Below are positions 27,163 through 35,318 of a stretch of DNA of 47,863 nucleotides, in pieces. The position numbers and the translations under genes are program-made. Numbering within the stretch: the stretch's first letter is position 1; every line of letters begins with the position of its first letter. The notes beneath the pieces were generated by a model. It made no database searches. It saw only the letters and a list, made by a program, of their open reading frames with translations, and was not told the DNA's origin. Where the stretch lies: NCBI GenBank assembly GCA_003551155.1, contig PUMA01000180.1, forward strand, positions 1 to 47,863, in the 5' to 3' direction. This DNA comes from Desulfonatronospira sp. (GTDB lineage Bacteria; Desulfobacterota; Desulfovibrionia; Desulfovibrionales; Desulfonatronovibrionaceae).

Positions 27163-28431
27163 TTACGAATCTCCGCCGGGTTCATAGTCCCGGCTCATGA
27201 GGGCCATGAGAATGTTTTTGGATCGGTGCAGCAGTTCCCGCCTGGTATCTGCATCGGCAGGATCCGGCATGTGCGCGCCCGTACCGGCCAGTTTGGCCCT
27301 GAGGTCTGTAAAGTCTGGGTTCAGCTCTTCAAATGCTACGGAATCAAATTCCAGTCTTTCAAGATAGTTGATGAGTTCTCCCTGGGGGGTGTGGCCTTGC
27401 TTGAGTTCATCCCAGTCCAGGGCCAGAGTTGTGTGGTTGAGAATTTTTTCCACCCAGATGCGCTGCCAGGAAATATCCATGGCCATGTTCCGGATTTCAG
27501 CCTGCAGGCCGTCATAATCGTGAAACAACGGGGAATGGGTCGGGGTGGAGCCCAACAGCTTTATGCGCAGTGCCAGAAGTTTTTCCTGAGGCTGTTCGGC
27601 GAGTAAGTTTTTAAATTCCTGCTCCAAAGCTTCCAGAATGATATCCTGGCTGTCCAGGCCGGATATATCCAGCTCCAGGGTCTGCCACCGCAGAACATCC
27701 AATTCCACGCGCTCAAAATTTACCTGGCCTGAAGCATCCACATCCACCCGCATGCAGCCCTTGATACCTTGTTCGCGGATATGGCGGCCCTGGATGCATC
27801 CGCTGAAGATGACCAGAGGGTTGTCGTGAATAATTTCATGACGGTGAACGTGGCCCAGAGCCCAGTAGTCATAGCCCCGGGCCAGAAGATGCTTCAGTTC
27901 GCAGGGTGCGTATCTGCTGTGTCCCGGCCTACCGGTCAGGGAGGTATGCAGTAGACCGATGTTGAACATCCCAGGCACCGGATCCGGGTAGTCAAGCACC
28001 AGGTTATCCAGAACTGCTTCCCGGTCATAGCTTTGACCATGTATCGCCGCCCCAAGATCGGGCAGCTCCCACGTCTCAGGCCGGCTGGAGGAAAAGGTGT
28101 AAACATTGTCCGGCAGGTTCAGAGACTTGGTCATCCTGTTTTGGGCATCGTGGTTGCCCCGGATGAGCGCTACCCTGATTCCGGCCTGCCTGAGTCTGGC
28201 CATTTGCCCGGAAAAATGCAGAAGGGTCTGAAAATCCGGGCAATCCCCGTCGTAAATGTCTCCGGCTATGATCAACAAAGGGATGCCATGCTCCACAACA
28301 TATTCCACCAGGTTGGCCAGTGCTTTGCGGGTGGCCTCTCGTATTTCCCGGACCGGGGCCCCCTCGTACCGGCTCAGGCCGTGCAGGGGGCTATCCAGGT
28401 GTATGTCTGCGGAATGAATGAATTTAAGCAC
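27163..28431 (-). CDS. yhaO: SbcD/Mre11-like metallophosphoesterase, YhaO family
   Basis: A 422-residue protein. Its N-terminal calcineurin-like phosphoesterase domain has the metal-binding motifs D9-x-H11 (HSADIH), GDIYD (D58, D61), GNHD (93-95) and a later GHVH. The C-terminal 150 residues are a family-specific cap. It is homologous to YhaO and SbcD, the nuclease partners of YhaN and SbcC. The start is GTG at 28431, which places the conserved FIHSADIHL at the N-terminus. No Shine-Dalgarno sequence is visible before it. It lies 60 bp downstream of cobU on the same strand. Confidence 0.88.
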   Translation of the reverse strand: MLKFIHSADIHLDSPLHGLSRYEGAPVREIREATRKALANLVEYVVEHGIPLLIIAGDIYDGDCPDFQTLLHFSGQMARLRQAGIRVALIRGNHDAQNRMTKSLNLPDNVYTFSSSRPETWELPDLGAAIHGQSYDREAVLDNLVLDYPDPVPGMFNIGLLHTSLTGRPGHSRYAPCELKHLLARGYDYWALGHVHRHEIIHDNPLVIFSGCIQGRHIREQGIKGCMRVDVDASGQVNFERVELDVLRWQTLELDISGLDSQDIILEALEQEFKNLLAEQPQEKLLALRIKLLGSTPTHSPLFHDYDGLQAEIRNMAMDISWQRIWVEKILNHTTLALDWDELKQGHTPQGELINYLERLEFDSVAFEELNPDFTDLRAKLAGTGAHMPDPADADTRRELLHRSKNILMALMSRDYEPGGDS

Positions 28432-28491
28432 AATAAAAAATGTACTTTAAGAAGATTAAAGTTCAAGCCTGGTCATGGTGTAGGCCCGGGT

Positions 28492-29010
28492 CTACTTGAG
28501 TCTCATCGGTATACCGCTGACCACGAAGTAGGTTTCATGAGAAAGAGATGCCACCTGCTGATTGACCTGCCCCATGATATCTCTGTACCTGCGGGCATGA
28601 ACTTCCCTCGGTACCAGACCCATGCCAAGTTCATTGCTTACAAGTACTATGTCGCAGGGCGGAGATTCAAGGGCCTGGAGCAGATCCTGCAGCTGAATGC
28701 ACTCTTCCCTGTCTGTCAGCCTGTAGTGCATCAAATTGGCTACCCATACAGTAAGGCAGTCAATAATCACCACTTCAGTGCCGGGAAACAGTTCAAACAG
28801 GGTTCTACCCACTTCCAGCGGTTCTTCAATGGTCAGAAAACCTGGGCCGCGTTCTTCCTGGTGCTGGCGGATCCTTTCGCGCATTTCCCTGTCCATGGCT
28901 TCAGCAGTAGCTATGAAAACCTTTTTTTCGTATTCCCGGGTCAGTTGAAGGGCGAACCTGCTTTTTCCGCTTTTACAGCCGCCTGAAATGTAAATGACCT
29001 TGTTTTTCAT
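28492..29010 (-). CDS. cobU: Adenosylcobinamide kinase / adenosylcobinamide-phosphate guanylyltransferase
   Basis: A 172-residue bifunctional enzyme (CobU/CobP) that phosphorylates adenosylcobinamide and then attaches GMP, late in vitamin B12 nucleotide-loop assembly. Evidence is the P-loop GGCKSGKS (residues 10-17), the guanylylation-site histidine H50 in RIRQHQEER, and the conserved VVIIDCLTVWVANL and VSNELGMGLVP segments. No other cobalamin gene is nearby and no B12 riboswitch box was seen in the 194 bp upstream. It probably serves salvage or completes a pathway encoded elsewhere. Confidence 0.93.
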   Translation of the reverse strand: MKNKVIYISGGCKSGKSRFALQLTREYEKKVFIATAEAMDREMRERIRQHQEERGPGFLTIEEPLEVGRTLFELFPGTEVVIIDCLTVWVANLMHYRLTDREECIQLQDLLQALESPPCDIVLVSNELGMGLVPREVHARRYRDIMGQVNQQVASLSHETYFVVSGIPMRLK

Positions 29011-29204
29011 GGCCCTTTCTACCTGAGCATTTTGAGCGAGGCTTGATTTTACTTTACGGCATACTGATTTGGTGGATGCATTGCAGGAATTTATTCTTCT
29101 GCAGGCAGATTCTTGAGATTTCCAGGTGGTTGAAGGTCCTGCTTATTTTTGATTTCCTGAAAATAATGTCTGGATTATTCATGCCCCAACACTTACAGAG
29201 CAGG

Positions 29205-30926
29205 TTAACGGATATACCCCTGCTCTTCAAGAAACAAAAAAACCTCCTGGGCGGCTTCAGTAGGAGTCAAACTGGTGGTGTCTATTTTGAGCTCAGGCTG
29301 TTCCGGGGGTTCGTATGGATCGTAAATTCCTGTAACGCCTTTTATGATCCCGGCTCTGGCTTTGGCGTATATGCCTTTTCGGTCCCTTTGCTCGCATATC
29401 TCCAGGGGAGTGCTCATGTAGACCTCAATGAATCCTCCATGAGGAGCGACCATTTCTCTCGCTGTCTGCCTGGACCGGGCAAAAGGGGCGATGGGAGCAC
29501 ATAAGGCTATGCCCCTGTTCTTGGTGATTTCCGAGGCTACAAAGCCTATGCGCTGGACATTGAGATTGCGGTGCTTTCGGGAAAAATCCAGTTCACTGGA
29601 AAGATTCTTGCGCACAATGTCTCCATCCAGAAGAGTTACCGGGCGTTCTCGCATTTCCATGAATCTAACGTACAGAACCTTGGCCAGGGTTGATTTGCCT
29701 GCACCCGAAAGGCCGGTGATAAATACTGTAAAGCCCTGCTCATGACGCGGGGGATAGGCCTTTTTGAGCTCCAGGACCACACCTGGAAAGGAGAACCACT
29801 CAGGGATCTCCAGATCGAATTCCAGCCTCCGCCTCAGCTCTGCAGAGGAGATTTCCTTGACCTGCATGCCGGGGTCTACCTGATCCAGGGGAAAGTACTG
29901 GGCCTTATCCTCCACGTAGACCATTTTTTTCAGGGGGATCATTCTGATGTCGATTTCATCCTCAAGGGACTTGACCAGTTCCTGGGCGGCCCCCAAGGGA
30001 TAGAATCTTTCCTGGCTGTTGCCGGCAAAGGGATCACCGTGGTCTTCACTGACCATGTAGTGGGTGCAACCGTAATTGCGGCGGATAACTGCCTCCCACA
30101 GGGCCTGTCTGGGTCCGGCCAGGCGCCGTTCCAGGGGAAGCAGGCCAAGCTGAACCATGTTTTTGGGAAAATTTTTGATAAATTCCTGGTAGCAGCGGAC
30201 AAGGGTGAAATGGTCCAGGTCATTGGGCCCGGCCCGTCCTGCAACCGGGTGAATAAAAAGATTGGCCCCGGCCTCCCTGGCCCCGCGCAGGACCATCTCT
30301 CTGTGGGCGCAATGCAGGTGCCTTTCAGTCTGGAAGCCGGCCACATTGCGCCAGCCTCTCTGGGTAAAGACCCGGTGTGTTTCGGCCGGAGTGATGCGCA
30401 GTTCTGTAAAGTCGTAGTGCATGGGCAGATGCAGGCCTTCCAGTGTGCCGCTCACAAACCAGGCTTCTGTCTCATGAAAGAGCCTGTATACCCCTGGATG
30501 CCTGCGGGGATCATCGGTTCCGAACACAGCCAGGGCATGCCTTTGTCTGTCCTGCTGCCATACTTCCTTTACTGTGAGCACGGCCAGCATGAAGCCCTCT
30601 TCATCCCTGAGGGCCAGAGGCTGACCTGGTTCAAGCTTTTGGGCCGTATCCATGGATACATCCAGGGTTACTGGAATGGGCCAGACAGTGCCGTCGGATA
30701 GCCGCATATGGTTCAGCACTGATTCGTAATCTTCACGCTCCATATAGCCTGCCAGAGGATAAAAGGCCCGGTTCAGCAGAAGTTCAAGATCGCACATCTG
30801 CCTCTGGTTCAGGTCCAGTGAAAAGTGCCTGGTGGCCTCCTGTTTGAGACGCTCAATCCTGCGAAAGTGGACCAGAAGGTTCTCAGAATGAAGATTTTGT
30901 ATTTTCTCAGAGTTCATGTTAGCCAT
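29205..30926 (-). CDS. ATP sulfurylase-like / APS kinase fusion with altered sulfurylase active site
   Basis: A 573-residue fusion. It has a PUA-like domain (about 20-170), an ATP-sulfurylase-type nucleotidyltransferase domain (180-390) and an APS-kinase domain (397-573). The kinase P-loop GLSGAGKST (405-413), the LDGD motif and KGIYAKAR are intact. In the sulfurylase part the catalytic QTRN motif reads QTER (199-202) and the GRDHAG motif reads SEDHGD (293-298). Both arginines of canonical motifs are therefore glutamate, while HxxH (H205, H208) is kept. It may be inactive, structural, or specific for another anion. The frame is open to 30983; I chose ATG 30926, but 30917 is also possible. Confidence 0.82.
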   Translation of the reverse strand: MANMNSEKIQNLHSENLLVHFRRIERLKQEATRHFSLDLNQRQMCDLELLLNRAFYPLAGYMEREDYESVLNHMRLSDGTVWPIPVTLDVSMDTAQKLEPGQPLALRDEEGFMLAVLTVKEVWQQDRQRHALAVFGTDDPRRHPGVYRLFHETEAWFVSGTLEGLHLPMHYDFTELRITPAETHRVFTQRGWRNVAGFQTERHLHCAHREMVLRGAREAGANLFIHPVAGRAGPNDLDHFTLVRCYQEFIKNFPKNMVQLGLLPLERRLAGPRQALWEAVIRRNYGCTHYMVSEDHGDPFAGNSQERFYPLGAAQELVKSLEDEIDIRMIPLKKMVYVEDKAQYFPLDQVDPGMQVKEISSAELRRRLEFDLEIPEWFSFPGVVLELKKAYPPRHEQGFTVFITGLSGAGKSTLAKVLYVRFMEMRERPVTLLDGDIVRKNLSSELDFSRKHRNLNVQRIGFVASEITKNRGIALCAPIAPFARSRQTAREMVAPHGGFIEVYMSTPLEICEQRDRKGIYAKARAGIIKGVTGIYDPYEPPEQPELKIDTTSLTPTEAAQEVFLFLEEQGYIR

Positions 30927-31103
30927 ATGGTAAATTGGACTTGGGTACTTGCACATGTATACCATAGCATGAAAAATGTCCAATAACCGCCGGGTTAGAA
31001 TGCTTTTTTTTCAGCCTTTGCAGCGAGTTAATGCCTGTCAGCTCGATACGTTATCCCATGCTTTATTTTATATGACTGCGAATCCTGAGAAAAAAAATAC
31101 AGG

Positions 31104-31147
31104 CAAAAACAAAAATTCCCCCGCACCGGCATTCCGGGCGGGGGAAT
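31104..31147 (-). terminator. Strong intrinsic terminator of pilA
   Basis: On the - strand a perfect ten-pair stem is formed by ATTCCCCCGC (31115-31124 on +) and GCGGGGGAAT (31138-31147), with an inner CCGG/CCGG stem. The - strand then continues with T5-G-T5. It starts 56 bp after the pilA stop and is one of the clearest hairpins in the window, as expected for a highly expressed pilin message. Confidence 0.92.
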
Positions 31148-31203
31148 ACTTAGAAGGGCAGCAGGCATTGATCTGTGCAGAGAAAAGTCAACAGTTCAGG
31201 CTG

Positions 31204-31599
31204 TTAAACTTCATCATCCTCAAAGCAGGAAATCCTTCTGCCTTCCTCAATATCGCAGTCTACACTGAGATTGGAGACCCCACCGTATGCAGTTATCCCT
31301 TCGAATTCAAGAGACGGGTCGCCCTCTGCATCAAAGGTGAATCCTGCAGTGCCGGCATCAACATCCAGTATATTTTCTGCTACACAGTCATAACCATTTT
31401 CCAGGTTTCCGGCACTCCACTCGGCAAAGGCCTCGCTCATGCAGGTCCGCATATCCGCCTCCAGAGAGCCTATTGCCGCATTCACGCGGTACTTGCCGTA
31501 CTGGGGAATAGCTATGGCAGCCAGAATTCCGATGATGGCCACTACGATCAGCAGTTCGATCAAGGTAAAGCCATGTGTCCTGGTTTTGAAAAGACTCAT
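31204..31599 (-). CDS. pilA: Type IV major pilin-like protein PilA
   Basis: A 131-residue prepilin. A ten-residue positively charged leader ends in Gly10, then comes the class III signal FTLIELLIVVAIIGILAAIA with Glu at +5 of the mature protein. PilD would cleave after Gly10 and methylate Phe1. The short globular domain has four cysteines (two likely disulfides), and the C-terminus is acidic. Size and sequence are typical of a major pilin (type IVa). AAGGAGG lies 6-7 bases before the ATG, an excellent ribosome-binding site. It is divergent from the minor pilin operon that follows. Confidence 0.93.
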   Translation of the reverse strand: MSLFKTRTHGFTLIELLIVVAIIGILAAIAIPQYGKYRVNAAIGSLEADMRTCMSEAFAEWSAGNLENGYDCVAENILDVDAGTAGFTFDAEGDPSLEFEGITAYGGVSNLSVDCDIEEGRRISCFEDDEV

Positions 31600-31981
31600 A
31601 ACTGCCTCCTTTTTTAAAATTTGGACAAGCTTTAATTCCTGGAGATGACCAAAACCTCTGCTGATGAAGATGATTATGCCTGCGCCTCAAAGAAGTGCCC
31701 TGGTAAACAAAAAATACGGACGGCTTGATTTCAATCCCCGTGCATTGTTGCCATTTATCATTATAAATTTTAAATATAGCTTAAATTAAAAAAAAGATTT
31801 TTCCCTGGCAATAAAAAATTTTGGCTCCTCAACGCAACGTGTGGATTTTATATCCACTTAAAAATTAAGAGCCGTATCCAGAACCCCGGAGCTGGAAAGA
31901 TATAGTATAGTGCCATAACAATTCCACAGCATACGTCGAAGAGCCAAAATTTTTTGAATCCTATCTGCCTGATCAGATGCC
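31600..31981. other. Divergent intergenic region pilA / minor pilin operon
   Basis: A 382-bp, AT-rich region without a plausible gene. It contains a perfect 15-bp inverted repeat pair (31813-31827 and 31941-31955). A small hairpin GTGGAT/ATCCAC (31841-31857) and the palindrome CTTAA-AAA-TTAAG (31857-31869) lie between the arms. No RpoN (-24/-12) site with correct spacing was found, although pilA genes often use sigma-54. Promoters for both directions must lie here. Confidence 0.55.
31813..31955. repeat. Perfect 15-bp inverted repeats flanking 113 bp
   Basis: AAAAAATTTTGGCTC at 31813-31827 is the exact reverse complement of GAGCCAAAATTTTTT at 31941-31955. They enclose 113 bp that carries two smaller hairpins. 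No target-site duplication is evident at the outer ends. This may be a small non-autonomous element or paired binding sites of a DNA-looping protein. It was found only once in the window. Confidence 0.6.
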
Positions 31982-32428
31982 ATGAAGCAGGATCAAAAAA
32001 CACTCACCCGCACCAGATCAATGGGCCTGACATTTATGGAACTGCTGGTAGTTCTGTTTCTCATCTCTATCCTTGTCAGCATGAGCATCCATCATATAAA
32101 TGCAGATGACTACCGGCTCCGGCAGGAGGCGAGAAACCTGCGTTCCACATTGTCTGATGCTCGGATGGAGGCCATCAGGACCAATGAAACCGCTTCAGTC
32201 AGACTGTGGACCGACAGATACGAAAACAGACATGGTTCAGTAGTCCTGATTTCAGAAAGAGGGTTTCAACTGACTTTTTCTGGTGGAGGAGCATTGCCCC
32301 AGGGAGGCTATACTGTCAGCTTTTCTCCGCTGGGCACAGCCCCAAACAGTCATTATCATTTAAGAGATTCTTCAGGAAACAGAATCAGTATAAGAATTAA
32401 TCCTGCGGGCAGTATATGGCTGGAGTAA
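31982..32428 (+). CDS. Minor pseudopilin, GspH/FimT-like
   Basis: A 148-residue prepilin-like protein. A 15-residue leader ends in Gly15, followed by LTFMELLVVLFLISILVSMSI with Glu at mature position 5. The soluble part (about 35-148) has the general size and pattern of GspH/FimT (Pfam PF12019): early RLRQEARNLRSTLSDARMEAIRTN and a C-terminal beta region. It probably primes the type IV pilus or sits in its tip. It is the first gene of a four-gene minor pilin operon and overlaps the next by 13 bp. Confidence 0.85.
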   Translation: MKQDQKTLTRTRSMGLTFMELLVVLFLISILVSMSIHHINADDYRLRQEARNLRSTLSDARMEAIRTNETASVRLWTDRYENRHGSVVLISERGFQLTFSGGGALPQGGYTVSFSPLGTAPNSHYHLRDSSGNRISIRINPAGSIWLE

Positions 32429-33399
32429 GTTGGACTGGAGATAAAAAAGGACTGACCCTGGTAGAGATTCTCATTGCCTTGGCGGCCATATCGATCATCT
32501 CCGCCGGGATGGTTGCTGCCTTTATCTCGCACAACAGGATGTCAGCGGCTGAGGAGGCCAGGATAAAGGTGCAGATGAACCTCAGAGTTGCCGTGGACAG
32601 GCTGAAGAATGTTCTGCGCCATGCCGGCTTAGGATGTTATGATTCATTTGATGATGACCGGACTATGTCCGGAGTTGATCCAGATAATGGGACCATTGAG
32701 ATTTCTTCGTTTATATCCCACGTTGAAAGGCATGATATTCCCGGGACGGATATGAAGAGTGATTCATTGATCTTGACCTACGGATTTAAGAAGATCGGCA
32801 GTGTTTCAGAGGTCCTTGAGAAAGACCGGATCATGCTGGACAGGGATCCAAGTCCGTCAGTCACTGCTGGAGGAGAGTTCAAGAGATACCTGTCCTTTTT
32901 CCCCAGCCTGCAAGGCAACAGGTATTTTCAGGTTAAAACAGTCAATGGCAGAGAGGTTTCTTTTTTTGAAGACCTGGCTGGAGTCATGTCCGGCAACAAG
33001 GTCTTCATGGTTTCGCCTGTCCGCATAAAGATATCCCAAAGCAGTGAAGAATCACTCCTGTTTCTGCAGAATTTTGCATACGGCTCTTCTCTTTACTGGA
33101 TCATTGCAGAAGGAATCGAGCATATCCGTTTTCAGTATTACACCGAGGATCATGGCTGGCAGGATGACCCGGGAAAGGATTCTTTGCAGGACATCCGCAA
33201 GATAAGATTCTGGGTTCTTGGAAAAAGCAGTAACCCAGTCAGGGCTCATGAAACACAGACTCTTGAAATAAGGGATCAACAGAACCAGGAAGTCGTGTAC
33301 CGGGCCGGACCATTTGATGATGGCCATGTGCGCATGGTCAGTACGGGAACGGTGTATTTGCGCAATGCATTTTTTACAAACAGGGCAGGACAGAAATAG
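32416..33399 (+). CDS. pilW: Minor pilin PilW-like
   Basis: A 327-residue protein with a prepilin signal after Gly12 (LTLVEILIALAAISIISAGM, Glu at +5) and a large C-terminal domain typical of PilW, a type IV pilus assembly protein. It overlaps the upstream pseudopilin by 13 bp and is followed 1 bp later by pilV, so these are co-translated. PilW and its partners are thought to form a tip complex that starts pilus assembly. Confidence 0.83.
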   Translation: MAGVSWTGDKKGLTLVEILIALAAISIISAGMVAAFISHNRMSAAEEARIKVQMNLRVAVDRLKNVLRHAGLGCYDSFDDDRTMSGVDPDNGTIEISSFISHVERHDIPGTDMKSDSLILTYGFKKIGSVSEVLEKDRIMLDRDPSPSVTAGGEFKRYLSFFPSLQGNRYFQVKTVNGREVSFFEDLAGVMSGNKVFMVSPVRIKISQSSEESLLFLQNFAYGSSLYWIIAEGIEHIRFQYYTEDHGWQDDPGKDSLQDIRKIRFWVLGKSSNPVRAHETQTLEIRDQQNQEVVYRAGPFDDGHVRMVSTGTVYLRNAFFTNRAGQK

Positions 33400-33400
33400 A

Positions 33401-33826
33401 ATGCTGTTTAATCCGAAAGCTTCCAGAAACCAAAAGAGCGGCTTTACCCTGGTTGAAGTACTCATAGCTGCGCTTATTCTGCTTATTGCTGTTGCAGGCT
33501 GGATGGGCGCCCAGCAGAGTTCGATCCTGAACCGCGGTCAGAGCCGGACCATGACTGTGGCTGCTGAACTGGCTCAGTCCATGATGGAAGAACTGTCCTC
33601 CAATCCCGCTGCAGCTTGTAAAGGTCAGTCTTCATGTACTGGTGGCGCTGTCATGCATATTGGTGGTCGCGAATATTTGATTGATTGGGACATATCCGGA
33701 TCTTCACCCGCGGTTGAGGATTCTGATTCCTGGGAGGCGCGTGGGCTGGGGATCATTAAGGTCAGGGTCACATGGGAGTACAGAGGTGACCTGGAAGTGA
33801 GCCTGAGCAGGGTGTTTGTGAATTAA
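33401..33826 (+). CDS. pilV: Minor pilin PilV-like
   Basis: A 141-residue prepilin with signal after Gly14 (FTLVEVLIAALILLIAVAGW, Glu at +5), the pattern of PilV (type IV pilus modification protein). The segment AELAQSMMEELSSNPAAAC matches the region after the helix in PilV relatives. The frame is open to 33314 within pilW, but ATG 33401 is preferred, directly after the pilW stop. Its TAA lies 18 bp before the next gene. Confidence 0.85.
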   Translation: MLFNPKASRNQKSGFTLVEVLIAALILLIAVAGWMGAQQSSILNRGQSRTMTVAAELAQSMMEELSSNPAAACKGQSSCTGGAVMHIGGREYLIDWDISGSSPAVEDSDSWEARGLGIIKVRVTWEYRGDLEVSLSRVFVN

Positions 33827-33844
33827 CCGGAAGGAATTCATGAC

Positions 33845-35068
33845 ATGTTTGTCAGGACATGGCGGAATCATAAAAAAGATCATGGTGCAGCCCTGATCAT
33901 GGCTTTGCTGCTCATGTTGATAGCAAGCATAATTGTTGCAGGTCTTGCCATTGATTCGGATCTAGACCTGAGAATTGCCCGTAACCTGCAACTTAAGAAT
34001 CAGGCCCTTAACAATGCTGAAACAGGCATCGCCCTAACTTCAAAGATTCTCAGAAGAGCTGTCATGGACAGATTCAAAAATGAACTGGCCGCAGAAGAAC
34101 CAGGCATGATAGGTGTAGGCCATTACCAATTACAGCTATACAAAAATCTTCAAGATATCTATACTCAGGGAGGAAAAGCAGAAATCTTTCGGGAGGGGGT
34201 AAAGCTGGCCTCGGTGAATATTGTCAGTCGCAAACATCCGGATAGAGATGCACGGTGGTTTGAGTTGGACGCCGTGGGAAGAGAAAAGACCGCGGAACAA
34301 AAAGTGGTGGTTGTGATGAAGGAAAAGGACTCTTCCATGCAGCTTAAATCACCTTTTTGTCTTTTTAATGGATCTCCCGGCCTGACTTTCAGAGACAGCA
34401 GCTTTGTGAGCGGGCGGAATTATTCTGTCCCGGAAGATTTCATGTGTGCAGGTGCCGGATGCAGCCCTCAGGACTATTATTCTGCCGGTGGCGCAGCCTC
34501 TCCGATTTACTTCCATAACCATGTAGAAAAGGAAAACATTGTCCTTGAAGATGACTCTGCAGCAATAGATGGTTACAGCTACGACAGGCTTGTGGAAATA
34601 ATCGGCCAGAGTAAGCTTGATAGCGCCGACTGGGAGAATAAATCAGAACTCTATGCATACCTGGCTGATAATGTATATGCAGGGCATATTCCTAATACTT
34701 TGGGTACAAGAGAACAGCCTGGAATCAATGTAATCAAAGGCACTGATGTTGAAGATGTCAATGGCTCCGGGATTCTGATCCTTAAAAACGGTGCCAGAAT
34801 TACCGGCAATATGCATTTTGAAGGGCTGTTGATGGTCCAAGCGGATGCCGGTCAGGATCTTGTCCTGTTTTCAGGAGGAAACAATACAATATATGGAGCA
34901 GTTGTTGTCCTGGGTGAAGAAGTTCCCGTAATCCTTGAAGGAAGTCCTTATGTGGAACTGTCTTCAACTCCAAGCATTGTTTTCAGCCGCGAAGGATTGA
35001 TTGCAGCAATGATCGCCATTAATAAAGATGCCCCTCTTGACAGGCTCTCATGGAGAACCGGCTTTTAA
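33845..35068 (+). CDS. pilX: PilX-like pilus assembly protein
   Basis: A 407-residue protein. Its N-terminus, KDHGAALIMALLLMLIASII, fits the PilX family (related to the GspK-type N-terminus), a hydrophobic anchor lacking the classic GFTLIE motif. The rest is a large soluble domain, and the C-terminal ~120 residues show repeated beta-like hydrophobic patterns (ARITGNMHFEGLLMV, NTIYGAVVVLGEE). PilX minor pilins are usually shorter, near 200 residues, so this C-terminal part is an extension. ATG 33845 follows CGGAAGGAATT. It ends the minor pilin operon; no pilY1 or pilE follows. Confidence 0.75.
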   Translation: MFVRTWRNHKKDHGAALIMALLLMLIASIIVAGLAIDSDLDLRIARNLQLKNQALNNAETGIALTSKILRRAVMDRFKNELAAEEPGMIGVGHYQLQLYKNLQDIYTQGGKAEIFREGVKLASVNIVSRKHPDRDARWFELDAVGREKTAEQKVVVVMKEKDSSMQLKSPFCLFNGSPGLTFRDSSFVSGRNYSVPEDFMCAGAGCSPQDYYSAGGAASPIYFHNHVEKENIVLEDDSAAIDGYSYDRLVEIIGQSKLDSADWENKSELYAYLADNVYAGHIPNTLGTREQPGINVIKGTDVEDVNGSGILILKNGARITGNMHFEGLLMVQADAGQDLVLFSGGNNTIYGAVVVLGEEVPVILEGSPYVELSSTPSIVFSREGLIAAMIAINKDAPLDRLSWRTGF

Positions 35069-35318
35069 AAAAGCTGTCCGGGATATTGTTCCGGGCTGCA
35101 AAGATTGCCCCCTCTTGCCGCCAGGCTGATGTTCCTGTAGAATAGTTTCCCCAGGATGTCCGGAAGCTTTAAGATACAGCAAACCTGTACCGCACATTTT
35201 TGTACGTCCGGTTCAAATGTTTTCAGATAGGAAATGGGAACGGTATCAGGGATAGCGTTTCAGGAATGGCCGGCTGAAAAATGGCATTATTTATGTTCCG
35301 GCAGTTGGGTGTGACTCC
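35069..35318. other. Intergenic region pilX-ruvX
   Basis: These 250 bp contain no convincing gene or RNA. An imperfect hairpin (GCTGTCCGG with CCGGGCTGC, near 35072-35100) just after the pilX stop could slow transcription, but it lacks a T tract. A promoter for ruvX-mltG is expected but not identified. Confidence 0.4.

Noticed and set aside
29011-29204. Cobalamin riboswitch upstream of cobU (- strand).
   Set aside because: No B12 box (GCCACTG) or related conserved helix is visible.
31600-31720. Sigma-54 (-24/-12) promoter for pilA.
   Set aside because: Candidates such as TGGCAACAATGCA and GGGCACTTCTTTGA have wrong spacing between GG and GC or lack GC.
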